NCBI GenBank assembly: GCA_003133225.1
Contig: PKWL01000113.1
Span: 1 to 54,442 of the forward strand
Length of the DNA stretch: 54,442 nt
DNA from: Janthinobacterium sp.
GTDB lineage: Bacteria > Pseudomonadota > Gammaproteobacteria > Burkholderiales > Burkholderiaceae_D
Reading direction: 5' to 3'
Shown in pieces: positions 31,779-40,779 of this stretch; position 1 is the stretch's first letter; each line of letters begins with the position of its first letter. Position numbers and translations under genes: made by a program. The notes beneath the pieces are model-generated. The model had not been told where the DNA came from and did not search any database. It saw nothing but the letters and a program-made list of their open reading frames with translations.

Positions 31779-31977
31779 CGTGGTAGGGTCGATTGCGGTC
31801 GTTTGAATCAGTTTACGGTACGGGCTTGTTACTTTCTTTAACTAAGTATTTTACCAGACCAAGTGTGTCCGAATTAAAATTACACCTTTCGCCGGGCCCG
31901 CAGCGGCCGCAAAACGCCTTTCCGAAGGGCTTTGGCGCGCCCCGGCAGCGGCGCTCACCCTAACCCTAGGATTTTGC

Positions 31978-32703
31978 ATGCCCCGTTTTTTTTGTCCCCA
32001 GCCGCTCGCCATCGGCGCCGTCATCACCTTGCCGGAGGCAGTCGCCCACCATATTCAAGTGCTGCGCTTGGCACCGGGCACGGTCATCACGGTGTTCAAT
32101 GGCGAGGGCGGCGAATATACGGCCACCGTTTGCAGCAGCGAGAAGAAGCGCGTGTGCGCCGAGCTCAAGGCGTTCGCGCCGCGCGACGTGGAACTGGCGT
32201 ACGCGGTGACCTTGGCGCAAGGTTTGCCGGAAGCCTCGAAGATGGACTGGATAATCGAAAAAGCCATCGAACTGGGTGCGTCTAGTATCCAGCCGTTGGC
32301 GGCCCAGCGCTGCGTCGTGCGCCTGTCGCCCGAGCGCGCGGAAAAAAGGATGGCACACTGGCAAGGCATCGTCGTTTCTGCTTCGGAACAAAGCGGGCGC
32401 AACCGGCTGGCGCACTTGGCTGAACTGAACGATTACAGGCAATGGATCACCCAGCAGGACATGCACCGCCGCATCATTTTGACGCCCCGTGCGGACCAGT
32501 CCCTCGCCCATTGGGCCCGTCATCAGGCGCCCCAAGCGGTCACCTTGGTGATTGGCCCGGAAGGCGGCTTGAGCGCCGAGGAAGAGGACATGGCGCTCGC
32601 GCATGGCGCTTTGGCGCTGGCGCTGGGGCCCCGCATCTTGCGCACGGAAACAGCCGGCCTAGCGGCCATCGCGGCCCTAAATGCTGTGTGGGACGGTGTC
32701 TAG
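31978..32703 (+). CDS. rsmE: 16S rRNA (uracil(1498)-N3)-methyltransferase RsmE
   Basis: RsmE methylates N3 of U1498 in 16S rRNA of the 30S subunit. The 241-residue product has an N-terminal PUA-like domain and a C-terminal SPOUT fold. The SAM-binding knot is seen in VIGPEGGLSAEEE (~residue 190) and LGPRILRTETAGLAAIAAL near the end. The K-x-x-x-x-D/IIEKAIELGASSI block is also typical. It stands alone, divergent from tkt. Confidence 0.94.
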   Translation: MPRFFCPQPLAIGAVITLPEAVAHHIQVLRLAPGTVITVFNGEGGEYTATVCSSEKKRVCAELKAFAPRDVELAYAVTLAQGLPEASKMDWIIEKAIELGASSIQPLAAQRCVVRLSPERAEKRMAHWQGIVVSASEQSGRNRLAHLAELNDYRQWITQQDMHRRIILTPRADQSLAHWARHQAPQAVTLVIGPEGGLSAEEEDMALAHGALALALGPRILRTETAGLAAIAALNAVWDGV

Positions 32704-32955
32704 GCGCGCCGCCGCGGCGACAGCAGGCACGGCTGGCGTTTTAAGAAGCACGCCGGCAAGATTTTGCTGCCAGACCCGCCCGGCAGTGGGGCGGGCGCAA
32801 TGCGCAAGTCGCCATGTGTTTTCAAATGCAACGATCAAGGCCGGAACATTATTTCGGGACTAAAGACGCCTCGCAGCAACAGCGGGCAACGGCCCGCATG
32901 GCGTGCGGGTAAAATAGCGCCTCTGCACGCTTGACCGTTTTTTGGACATACCATT
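32704..32955. other. spacer with an inverted repeat ahead of the FAD dehydrogenase
   Basis: About 250 bases without a gene. A 6-bp perfect inverted repeat CCCGCA-TGGCG-TGCGGG lies at 32893-32909, directly followed by TAAAAT at 32910-32915, which could be a -10 element for the next gene. No good -35 is seen. The repeat could be an operator or a stem; the evidence is weak. Confidence 0.35.
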
Positions 32956-34605
32956 ATGTTGCGACTAAATGAAATAAAACTCCCGCTTGACCACACCGAA
33001 GGGGCGCTGCGCGACGCCATCTTGACGCGCCTTGGCATCGCGGCCGGCGCCCTGCGTGGCTACACCGTGTTCAAGCGCAGCTACGACGCCCGCAAGCGCA
33101 GCGCGATCATGCTCATTTATTCGCTCGACATCGACAGTGCGGAGGAAGCGGCGATCCTGAAGCGTTTGCAGCACGACCGCCACCTGGCGCCGACGCCCGA
33201 TACCGCTTATCGTTTCGTCGCTCACGGCCGGCGTGCAGCCGGTCACGACAGCAACCTGCGCCCGGTGGTGATCGGTGCCGGGCCGTGCGGCTTGTTTGCA
33301 GCCCTCATCCTAGCCCAGATGGGCCTGTGCCCAATCATCCTTGAGCGCGGCAAAGCCGTGCGCGAGCGCACCAAGGACACGTTCGGTTTTTGGCGCAAGC
33401 GCGAACTGAACCCGGAATCGAATGTGCAGTTTGGCGAAGGCGGCGCCGGTACTTTCTCGGACGGCAAGCTGTACAGCCAGATCAAGGACCCAAAACATTA
33501 CGGACGCAAGGTATTAACGGAATTTGTCAAGGCCGGCGCGCCGGAAGAGATCATGTACGTGAGCAAACCACACATCGGCACTTTCCGTTTGGTCAAGATG
33601 GTCGAGCAAATGCGCGTCACGATTGAAGCACTTGGCGGCCAGTTCCGCTTCCAGTGCAAGGTGGCCGATATTGACATAGCGCCCGCTGCCGGCGCCGGGC
33701 AAGTGCGCGCCGTCATGTTAGCTAGTGGCGAACGCATCGCCACCGGACATGTGGTGCTGGCCATCGGCCATAGTGCGCGTGACACCTTCGAGATGCTGTA
33801 CGGGAGGGGCGTGTGCATCGAAGCGAAACCGTTTTCGATCGGCGTTCGCGTCGAGCACCCGCAGTCTCTGATTGACCAGTGCCGCTTCGGAGCGAACGCC
33901 GGCCACAAGATGTTGGGCGCGGCCGACTACAAGCTCGTGCACCATGCCTCCAACGGCCGTTCGGTGTACAGTTTTTGTATGTGCCCTGGCGGGACCGTGG
34001 TGGCGGCCGCGTCCGAACTGGGAGGTGTCGTCACGAATGGCATGAGCCAGTATTCGCGCAACGAGCGCAACGCCAACAGCGCTATCGTGGTGGGCGTCAC
34101 GCCGGCCGACTACCCAGGCCACCCCTTGGGGGGCGTCGCCCTTCAGCGCGAACTGGAACGGCGCGCCTTTGCATTGGGAGGCGGCAATTACGATGCGCCC
34201 GGACAACTAATGGGCGACTTCGTGGCGGGCCGCGCCTCGACTTCTGCGGGCTCGGTAATGCCGTCATACAAGCCGGCGGTGCATCTGACCGACCTCGCTT
34301 TGTTGCTGCCGGAATATGCGACGACGGCGCTGCGCGAAGCGTTTCCCGCATTCGACCAGCAAATCAAAGGCTATTTCAAGGCTGACGCCGTACTGACCGG
34401 GGTCGAAACCCGCACCTCGTCGCCGCTTCGCATCAAGCGCCGCGACGACGATTTCCAGAGCATCAACACGCGCGGCCTGTTCCCGGCCGGTGAAGGCGCC
34501 GGTTATGCGGGCGGCATCTTGTCGGCGGCGGTGGACGGCATCAAGATCGCCGAAGCGGTGGCCTTGTCGATGGCGCAAACTTCGACTACCAGCCCGAGCG
34601 CCTAA
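32956..34605 (+). CDS. uncharacterised FAD-dependent dehydrogenase (COG2509 type)
   Basis: A 549-residue flavoprotein. Residues 1-95 form a small N-terminal domain with an RSYDARKRSAIMLIYSLD stretch. The FAD-binding Rossmann motif VVIGAGPCGLFAALILAQMG follows near residue 102. Conserved blocks NVQFGEGGAGTFSDGKLYS and the C-terminal GLFPAGEGAGYAGGILSAAVDGIKIAEAV identify the widespread COG2509 family. Its substrate and electron acceptor are not known. No obvious operon partner; it converges with ntrC across about 120 bp. No transmembrane segment is seen, so it is probably cytoplasmic. Confidence 0.88.
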   Translation: MLRLNEIKLPLDHTEGALRDAILTRLGIAAGALRGYTVFKRSYDARKRSAIMLIYSLDIDSAEEAAILKRLQHDRHLAPTPDTAYRFVAHGRRAAGHDSNLRPVVIGAGPCGLFAALILAQMGLCPIILERGKAVRERTKDTFGFWRKRELNPESNVQFGEGGAGTFSDGKLYSQIKDPKHYGRKVLTEFVKAGAPEEIMYVSKPHIGTFRLVKMVEQMRVTIEALGGQFRFQCKVADIDIAPAAGAGQVRAVMLASGERIATGHVVLAIGHSARDTFEMLYGRGVCIEAKPFSIGVRVEHPQSLIDQCRFGANAGHKMLGAADYKLVHHASNGRSVYSFCMCPGGTVVAAASELGGVVTNGMSQYSRNERNANSAIVVGVTPADYPGHPLGGVALQRELERRAFALGGGNYDAPGQLMGDFVAGRASTSAGSVMPSYKPAVHLTDLALLLPEYATTALREAFPAFDQQIKGYFKADAVLTGVETRTSSPLRIKRRDDDFQSINTRGLFPAGEGAGYAGGILSAAVDGIKIAEAVALSMAQTSTTSPSA

Positions 34606-34722
34606 AGCCTAGGCGCGAGCGCGGCTCTGAAGACCGGCTCGGGCGGGCCTTGGCAACTACGGACGGTTGGCCTTGCCATTTGCCTGCACAGTGTTGCCCC
34701 GCTTGATTTGGCGGGCGACGAC

Positions 34723-36207
34723 TCAATCGTCCTTGACGCCGTCGATGCCCAGCTCGGCGATCTTGCGCGTGATGGTGTTGCGGCCGATGCCGAGGCGCAC
34801 CGCGGCGTCGTTCTTGCGCCCGTGCGTGTGGCGGAGCGCCGTCTTGATCAGCGCCGATTCGAATTGCCGTCCCAGCACCGCCATGACTTCTTGCTGCCCG
34901 CTGCCCAGCATGTTGGCGGCATGCAATTCCAGCAGCCCGATCCAGCCCGGGCGCGTGTCCCCTGCCGGCGCGAGCGCTTCCAAGCCCGTGTTGGGCGCCA
35001 CTCTGCCCGCCTCGCCGAGCGGCGCCAAAGCGACTGAGCTGGCCGAAAAATCCAAGCCTTGCGTCAATTCGGGCGGCAAGTCCTTGACCTCGACGGTCTG
35101 GCCGGGCGCCATGACCGTGATCCAGTGGCACAGGTTTTCCAGCTGCCGCACATTGCCTGGCAAATCAAGACCCGCCATAAATTGCAGGGTCGGCTCGCTC
35201 ATCCGCTTGGCTTCTACGCCCAGCTGTTTCGCGCTTTGCACCAGAAAGTGGCAGGCCAAAATGGGGATGTCTTCGCGCCGCTCCCTCAAACTGGGCAGAC
35301 GCAAGCGAATCACGTTGAGGCGGTGGAACAAGTCCTCACGGAACAGGCCATCGCGGACACGCTGTTCCAGGTTCTGGTGCGTGGCCGTGATGACGCGCAC
35401 ATTGGCCTTCATGGGCTGATGCCCGCCAACCCGGTAGAAATGGCCGTCCGACAAGACCCGCAGCAGGCGGGTTTGCAAATCGAAGGGCATGTCGCCTATC
35501 TCATCGAGAAACAAGGTGCCGTTTTCGGCTTGCTCGAAGCGGCCGCGGCGCGTCGTCTGGGCGCCGGTGAAGGCGCCGCGCTCGTGGCCGAACAATTCCG
35601 ATTCCAGCAAATCCTTGGGGATCGCCGCCGTGTTGAGCGCGATGAAAGGCTGCAGCGCACGCGGACTGTGCTTGTGCAAGGCGCGCGCGACCAGTTCCTT
35701 GCCGGTGCCCGATTCGCCCGTGATTAACACGGTCACGTTCGACTGCGACAAGCGGCCGATGGCGCGGAACACTTCCTGCATGGCGGGCGCATGGCCGAGG
35801 ATTTCCGGCGCCTCGCTCGGACCCGCTTCGACGCTGGTCTCGCGCAAGCTCTCGTCGAGCGCACGCCGTATCAGCTCGACAGCCTTGTCGATATCGAAGG
35901 GTTTGGCGAGGTATTCAAATGCGCCACCCTGGAATGCTGCCACTGCCGAATCCAGGTCGGAATACGCGGTGATGATAATGACCGGGAGCCCCGGATAGCG
36001 GGTCTTCACGGTTTGCAGCAGCTCTAGCCCCGAGTTGCCGGGCATGCGAATGTCGGACACCAGCACTTGCGGCGTTTCGAATTCGAGCGCCGCGATCGCG
36101 TCACGCGCATTGGAAAAACTCTTGGTGGCGAGATTCTCCCGCGCCAGCGCCTTTTCCAGCACCCAGCGGATCGATTCGTCATCATCGACTAACCAGATTG
36201 GCTTCAT
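34723..36207 (-). CDS. ntrC: nitrogen regulation response regulator NtrC
   Basis: NtrC activates sigma54 promoters such as glnA when phosphorylated by NtrB. The 494-residue product has a receiver domain with phospho-acceptor Asp52 (VLVSDIRMPG), then an AAA+ domain with Walker A GESGTGKELVARALH, the sigma54-contact loop GAFTGA and Walker B GTLFLDEIGDM. A C-terminal Fis-type helix-turn-helix (GRKNDAAVRLGIGRNTITRKI) completes it. It lies 66 nt after ntrB. Three NtrC-type palindromes are present upstream of glnA in this window. Confidence 0.96.
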   Translation of the reverse strand: MKPIWLVDDDESIRWVLEKALARENLATKSFSNARDAIAALEFETPQVLVSDIRMPGNSGLELLQTVKTRYPGLPVIIITAYSDLDSAVAAFQGGAFEYLAKPFDIDKAVELIRRALDESLRETSVEAGPSEAPEILGHAPAMQEVFRAIGRLSQSNVTVLITGESGTGKELVARALHKHSPRALQPFIALNTAAIPKDLLESELFGHERGAFTGAQTTRRGRFEQAENGTLFLDEIGDMPFDLQTRLLRVLSDGHFYRVGGHQPMKANVRVITATHQNLEQRVRDGLFREDLFHRLNVIRLRLPSLRERREDIPILACHFLVQSAKQLGVEAKRMSEPTLQFMAGLDLPGNVRQLENLCHWITVMAPGQTVEVKDLPPELTQGLDFSASSVALAPLGEAGRVAPNTGLEALAPAGDTRPGWIGLLELHAANMLGSGQQEVMAVLGRQFESALIKTALRHTHGRKNDAAVRLGIGRNTITRKIAELGIDGVKDD

Positions 36208-36273
36208 ATATTGTATGTTTCGCGCAAAAAATTCCAGTTTGAAGGGGATACGAGTTCAGTCCGCCTTCGCCCC

Positions 36274-37377
36274 CTAAGGCAGGGGCAAAACAATTCTGAA
36301 ATCGGTATATCCAGGCCGGCTCTCACACTCGATCACGCCCCGATGCTGGAGCACGAAGGTTTGCGCCAGGGTCAGCCCCAATCCGCTGCCGCCTTCCCGC
36401 CCCGACACCAGCGGATAGAAAATGCGGTCGCGGATCTGGGGTGAGATGCCCGGTCCATTGTCAATGATATGCAAGTCTAATGCCAGGCCATAGCGAACCT
36501 TGGCCAAGGTCACCTGGCGCGCCACGCGAGTCCTGAAAATGAGCTCGGCGTCGCCCCCCAGTATGCGCTCGGCCAGCGCCTGCGCCGCATTGTGGGCGAT
36601 GTTAAGGACGGTTTGTATCAATTGTTCCTTGTCGCCTCGGAACTCGGGAATCGAGGCGTCGTAATCGCGCCGAATGGTCAAGCCGTTGGGAAACTCGGCC
36701 AGAATCAGGCTGCGTACCCGTTCGCACACTTCGTGGATGTTGACGTCGCCCACGATGTGGGGCCGACGGTGAGGTGCCAGCAAGCGATCGACCAGGGTCT
36801 GCAGCCGGTCCGCCTCCTTGATGATGACCTGCGTGTATTCGCGCAATTGGCTCAGGTGCCGCGCCGGCAATTCCAATTCGAGCAGTTGGGCCGCCCCGCG
36901 GATGCCGCCCAGCGGATTTTTTATTTCATGTGCCAGGTTGCGGATCAGCTCCTTGTTGATCTGGCTCTGATCGAGCATGCGCTCCTCGCGGTCCAGCTTG
37001 AACTGCTGCACGTTCTCGCGCAACTCGATGAGTACCGGTGTTTGCGGATCGTCGAGCGCGCAAACGATGCAATGCACTCGCAGCGGCTCGCGCCCGACCC
37101 GCTCGAGCGTCAAGTCGACGCGCAGGTCAGCGAAAACATGGCCCAACGCCTGGGTGCAGATATTGGCTAGTTCGTCTGCATTGACAAATAGGGCCGTCAG
37201 TTTCTGGCGCGACAAGGCCTTGATCGAATTTTCCAGCAGGTTTTCGGCGGCCGCGTTGGCAAAACTGATGCGGCCTTCAGGGTCGAGCAAAATGACGGCC
37301 GAGGCCAGCAGATCGAGGCCGGCCAAGGGTCGCATGGCGCCGCTGCCGGCCGGCCCGGGCCGGTTCGTTGCGGTCAC
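36274..37377 (-). CDS. ntrB: nitrogen regulation sensor kinase NtrB
   Basis: NtrB autophosphorylates and passes phosphate to NtrC, and is switched by PII. The 367-residue product starts with GTG, overlapping the stop of the DUF4124 gene (GTGA). It has a PAS domain (~20-125), the H-box with His150 (NLAHEIKNPLGGIRG), and an ATP-binding domain with N-box and DNGPGI and GGSGLGL blocks. No membrane segment is seen, as expected for this soluble kinase. Confidence 0.95.
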   Translation of the reverse strand: MTATNRPGPAGSGAMRPLAGLDLLASAVILLDPEGRISFANAAAENLLENSIKALSRQKLTALFVNADELANICTQALGHVFADLRVDLTLERVGREPLRVHCIVCALDDPQTPVLIELRENVQQFKLDREERMLDQSQINKELIRNLAHEIKNPLGGIRGAAQLLELELPARHLSQLREYTQVIIKEADRLQTLVDRLLAPHRRPHIVGDVNIHEVCERVRSLILAEFPNGLTIRRDYDASIPEFRGDKEQLIQTVLNIAHNAAQALAERILGGDAELIFRTRVARQVTLAKVRYGLALDLHIIDNGPGISPQIRDRIFYPLVSGREGGSGLGLTLAQTFVLQHRGVIECESRPGYTDFRIVLPLP

Positions 37378-37886
37378 CGGATCCCTGCCAGCTCGCGTTT
37401 CAAGGCATCCACGTTCTTCTCCACCCGTCCTACATCTTCCTTCATTTGGGCCACCCGCTCCAGATATTTGGCGTAGTTGCGCTCATTGCCGTTACGCTCG
37501 GGCTCGCCGCCTTGATATTGCTTCTTCAATTCGACCAGCTTTTGTTCTTCGCTTTTCAGCTCATCTTGCAGAATTTGGCGACGATCGGCGTCGCGCGCCT
37601 TTTGCTCGGCGTTAGCTACCGTCGGGAAATTCACGGGCGCAGCCTGCGCCGCGGCCGGCCGGGATGCGGCGGTTGCCGGTTTTTTCGGCGGCGATGTGAT
37701 CGCGCCGGGCAAGTCAAGTGATTTGCACGTGCCTTTTTTGTTGCTGTCGGTTAATTCCTTATGGCCACTGGCATCAACGCACAAATAGATTTGTCCGTCA
37801 CCGCGCGCCGCCCCGCTGGCGCCAAGCGCGACCAGAAGAGCGAGCGCGCCGATATGTCCTTGCATCTTATTAAACCCGGTTGTCAT
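37374..37886 (-). CDS. secreted DUF4124 protein with coiled coil, upstream of ntrB
   Basis: A 170-residue protein (from the ATG at 37886; another possible start is at 37865) with a signal peptide ending near ALGASGAARG. A short DUF4124-like region follows (QIYLCVDASGHKELTD with a paired Cys in KKGTCKSLDL). After a Pro/Ala linker comes a strongly charged, probably coiled-coil region (~95-168). The function of DUF4124 proteins is unknown. It is first in the operon with ntrBC, and the tight overlap implies co-expression although the products act in different compartments. Neither start has a good ribosome-binding site. Confidence 0.8.
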   Translation of the reverse strand: MTTGFNKMQGHIGALALLVALGASGAARGDGQIYLCVDASGHKELTDSNKKGTCKSLDLPGAITSPPKKPATAASRPAAAQAAPVNFPTVANAEQKARDADRRQILQDELKSEEQKLVELKKQYQGGEPERNGNERNYAKYLERVAQMKEDVGRVEKNVDALKRELAGIR

Positions 37887-37954
37887 CCTTGAGCCTTTGC
37901 TGACGCCGCAGATCCACGTGGATTCGGCGCCCAAGCAGAATATACAACATCCAA

Positions 37955-37996
37955 TAAAAAACGCGAGGAAAGCCGTGGCTCGCCTCGCGTTTTTTT
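37955..37996. terminator. bidirectional intrinsic terminator after glnA
   Basis: An 8-bp perfect stem ACGCGAGG/CCTCGCGT (37961-37968 with 37983-37990) is flanked by an A-run on one side and a T-run on the other, so both strands show hairpin plus T-tract. It lies 50 nt downstream of the glnA stop on the minus strand and separates glnA from DUF4124-ntrBC. Confidence 0.88.
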
Positions 37997-38046
37997 ACTC
38001 GCTGCGGATTGCACTTAGCGTGCCAGCACGGACCCGCGCGCCATCA

Positions 38047-39462
38047 TTATAGCGAGTAATACATGTCGAATTCGGCAGGATGCGTGGTCATGCGCATCCG
38101 CTGCACGTCTTGCATCTTCAATTCGACGTAAGCGTCGATCATTGCATCGCTAAACACACCACCGCGCGTCAAGAATTCGCGGTCCTTGTCCAAGCAATCG
38201 AGCGCTTCTTCCAGCGAGGTGCACACGGTCGGGATCAATGCATCTTCTTCCGGCGGCAGATGGTACAGATCCTTCGATGCCGCTTCTCCCGGATGGATCT
38301 TGTTTTGCACGCCGTCGAGGCCGGCCATCAGCAAGGCGGCAAAACACAGGTAGGGGTTCGCCAGTGGATCGGGAAAACGCGTTTCGATGCGACGCCCTTT
38401 CGGGTTGGCCACGTGCGGAATGCGGATCGACGCGGAGCGGTTGCGCGCCGAGTACGCCAGCTTGACGGGAGCTTCATAGCCCGGCACCAGACGCTTGTAC
38501 GAATTGGTGCCCGGATTGGTAATCGCGTTGAGCGCCTTGGCATGCTTGATGATGCCGCCGATATAGTACAGAGCAAAATCGGACAAGCCGGCATAACCGT
38601 CGCCCGCGAACAGGTTCTTGCCATCTTTCCATACGGACTGGTGTACGTGCATGCCGGAACCGTTGTCGCCGACGATGGGCTTGGGCATGAAGGTGGCCGT
38701 TTTGCCGTAGCTGTGGGCCACGTTCCAAACCACATATTTCAGGTTTTGAGTCCAATCGGCGCGCTCGACGAGGGTCGAGAAAAGAGTACCGATTTCGTTC
38801 TGGCCGGCGCCGCCCACTTCATGGTGATGCACTTCCACCGGGATGCCCATAGTTTCGAGAATAAGGCACATTTCCGAACGCATATCCTGGCAGCTATCGA
38901 CCGGCGGCACGGGGAAATAGCCGCCTTTAACGACTGGTCGATGGCCGCTGTTGCCGCCTTCGGTCTTGGCGTCGGTCGACCAGGACGCTTCATCCGAATC
39001 GATCTTGACAAAACAGCCGGACATATCGATTTTCCAGCGCACGCTGTCGAAGATGAAAAATTCTGGTTCGGGGCCGAAATAGGCAGTATCACCCATGCCC
39101 GACGATTTCAGGTAGGCTTCGGCGCGTTTGCCGATCGAGCGCGGATCGCGGTCGTAACCCTTGCCATCGGACGGTTCGATCACGTCGCACTGCATGAACA
39201 AGGTGGTCTCTTCCATGAAGGGATCGATGTTGGCCGTGTTTGGATCCGGCAGCAAAAGCATGTCAGACGCTTCAATACCCTTCCAGCCGGCGATGGATGA
39301 ACCGTCAAAAGCGTGGCCGGACTCAAATTTATCCATATCGAAATGCGACACGGGAACAGTCACATGTTGCTCTTTACCACGGGTATCGGCGAAGCGAAAG
39401 TCAACGAATTTCACTTCGTTGTCTTTCACCATTTTCAAGACTTCTGCGGCGGTCATTGCCAT
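38047..39462 (-). CDS. glnA: glutamine synthetase type I
   Basis: Makes glutamine from glutamate, ammonia and ATP as a dodecamer. The 471-residue length is that of the bacterial GSI-beta group. Visible blocks are [54 protein letters not shown] and the ATP-site FMPKPI. The adenylylation acceptor is Tyr400 in [10 protein letters not shown], so the GlnE in this window can act on it. An AGGAG-like ribosome-binding site precedes the ATG. A sigma54 promoter lies about 95 nt upstream. Confidence 0.98.
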   Translation of the reverse strand: MAMTAAEVLKMVKDNEVKFVDFRFADTRGKEQHVTVPVSHFDMDKFESGHAFDGSSIAGWKGIEASDMLLLPDPNTANIDPFMEETTLFMQCDVIEPSDGKGYDRDPRSIGKRAEAYLKSSGMGDTAYFGPEPEFFIFDSVRWKIDMSGCFVKIDSDEASWSTDAKTEGGNSGHRPVVKGGYFPVPPVDSCQDMRSEMCLILETMGIPVEVHHHEVGGAGQNEIGTLFSTLVERADWTQNLKYVVWNVAHSYGKTATFMPKPIVGDNGSGMHVHQSVWKDGKNLFAGDGYAGLSDFALYYIGGIIKHAKALNAITNPGTNSYKRLVPGYEAPVKLAYSARNRSASIRIPHVANPKGRRIETRFPDPLANPYLCFAALLMAGLDGVQNKIHPGEAASKDLYHLPPEEDALIPTVCTSLEEALDCLDKDREFLTRGGVFSDAMIDAYVELKMQDVQRMRMTTHPAEFDMYYSL

Positions 39463-39557
39463 GCGTATCTCCTAAATGAATGTGTGGGTGAGCCGACCAA
39501 TTAGGTCTGGGCTGATGATGCGGCACATGGTGTGTTACCAAAACTCAACGAAATGAT

Positions 39558-39573
39558 AGCAGATTATGTGCCA
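39558..39573 (-). promoter_or_regulatory. sigma54 promoter of glnA
   Basis: On the minus strand TGGCACATAATCTGCT has GG and GC exactly 12 nt apart, matching the -24/-12 consensus TGGCAC-N5-TTGCA with one change. Transcription would begin near 39546, about 84 nt before the glnA start. NtrC-like sites lie further upstream. Confidence 0.85.
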
Positions 39574-39687
39574 GCTCCTCTTAGCAAAATTCGATTTGTC
39601 GGCCAGATGCAAGAACGTCCCGTAGTAATTCGGGGACAGGCAACATTCCCCCCCTTACCTGGGACAAGATTGCGGGCTCTTGACATC

Positions 39688-39702
39688 GCACAAAATGAGT
39701 GC
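39688..39702. promoter_or_regulatory. NtrC-like binding site 1 (proximal)
   Basis: GCAC-N7-GTGC palindrome, the NtrC core pattern, about 125 bp upstream of the sigma54 promoter. The flanks (TC/GA) extend the symmetry. Confidence 0.6.
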
Positions 39703-39715
39703 GAAAAATAATCTA

Positions 39716-39732
39716 TGCACCTTTAAGGTGCA
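39716..39732. promoter_or_regulatory. NtrC-like binding site 2 (middle)
   Basis: Perfect 17-bp palindrome TGCACC-TTTAA-GGTGCA, equal to the NtrC consensus. Its centre is 29 bp from that of site 1. Confidence 0.8.
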
Positions 39733-39754
39733 TTTTTGGGGGAAATGAGGAAAA

Positions 39755-39771
39755 TGCGCCAGACTGGTGCG
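39755..39771. promoter_or_regulatory. NtrC-like binding site 3 (distal)
   Basis: TGCGCC-AGACT-GGTGCG, a near-consensus NtrC site whose centre is 39 bp from site 2. It is also the closest of the three to the divergent rhodanese gene. Confidence 0.7.
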
Positions 39772-39849
39772 CTGCAATATAAGGGCCAAACGCGGGTCGC
39801 GTCGAGCGCGCATAATAATAATCCGATTAAGCCTTGGATGAAAAACGCC

Positions 39850-40320
39850 ATGAACCCCAATCCCCACTACGTAAGCGACATCCTCGCTGCCGCCCGCGCC
39901 CGCATCCAGCCCGCCCCATACGCCGGCGCAGTCACGCCGCAAGAAGCGTACGCTTTGCTGGAAGCGGATGCGAATATCAAGCTGATCGATGTGCGCACTG
40001 ACGCCGAACGCGACTGGGTTGGCCGAGTCGACGTCCGCCAAGGGCAGCACGAAGCGATACAGTGGAACACGTACCCTGGCGCCTTGTTCAATATTGAATT
40101 TTTGCAGCAATTGGCGGCCCGCGCGGGCAAACAGGACGTGCTGTTATTCCTGTGCCGCTCAGGTGTACGCTCGCGCCATGCGGCCAAGCTGGCAACTGAG
40201 CACGGCTATCAGAACTGCTTCGACATTTTGGAAGGCTTTGAAGGCGACAAAGATGGCCACGGCCATCGCCGCACAGTCGGCGGTTGGTGCCAGGCCGGCC
40301 TGCCGTGGCTGGGCGCCTAA
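39850..40320 (+). CDS. rhodanese-like domain protein
   Basis: A 156-residue single-domain rhodanese. The active-site loop CRSGVRSRHAA provides the Cys that carries a persulfide, and the N-terminal LIDVRTDAERDWVG block is typical. The ATG at 39850 (MNPNPHYVSDIL) is favoured because the longer frame would run through the NtrC sites. The C-terminal GGWCQAGLPW block occurs in a rhodanese subgroup whose sulfur acceptor is unknown. It is divergent from glnA and separated from its sigma54 promoter only by the NtrC sites, so nitrogen control is possible but no sigma54 promoter faces it. Confidence 0.85.
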   Translation: MNPNPHYVSDILAAARARIQPAPYAGAVTPQEAYALLEADANIKLIDVRTDAERDWVGRVDVRQGQHEAIQWNTYPGALFNIEFLQQLAARAGKQDVLLFLCRSGVRSRHAAKLATEHGYQNCFDILEGFEGDKDGHGHRRTVGGWCQAGLPWLGA

Positions 40321-40779
40321 TAGGGGGCACTGTTCGGCGCAACTCCAATTCCCCCCTTGATCGCCGGCGCCAGCGTCCCTTGCATTGAACTGGCCGCCTA
40401 GGGCTCGGTACTTTTATCCAAATTCACGCGAGCGACGCCATGACCGGACCGTACAGGCGGTGAAAAATGGGCTAGCCGTGGTCTAGGGTGGCAGCGTCCG
40501 GGCCGCCCTAGCAGCTGCAAGTTGCGCTTGCCAAACTTGCATCGCTGCGTAGCGCGGCCATGGCAATTATTTACCGTGCCAACCGCCGTCCTGGGATGGC
40601 CGGGGGCTCTCTGATCACCGGGCATCCGCCATGTTTCGCGCTAACTGCGATTTTCTGGTCGATGCGCGGCGCTCGCGTCCATTTTCCATGTTCCCTCGGC
40701 TAGCGCCGGCGATTAAATTGTGCTTCCATGGTTGGGTGCTGTTCTTCCTAGCGCTGCGCCGACATGACAGGCTCAAACA
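40321..40779. other. gene-free region with a stem-loop
   Basis: About 460 bases without a supportable gene. An inverted repeat CTAGGGTGGC / GCCGCCCTAG with a 9-nt loop lies at 40483-40511 (one G-U pair); no T-run follows. No clear promoter for the next gene was found. Confidence 0.4.

Noticed and set aside
30339..31841. 500-codon open frame antisense to transketolase
   Set aside because: Same reason: codon-bias shadow of tkt, no family features.
38080..39300. 406-codon open frame antisense to glnA
   Set aside because: Shadow of glnA, whose identity is certain; no independent evidence for a protein.
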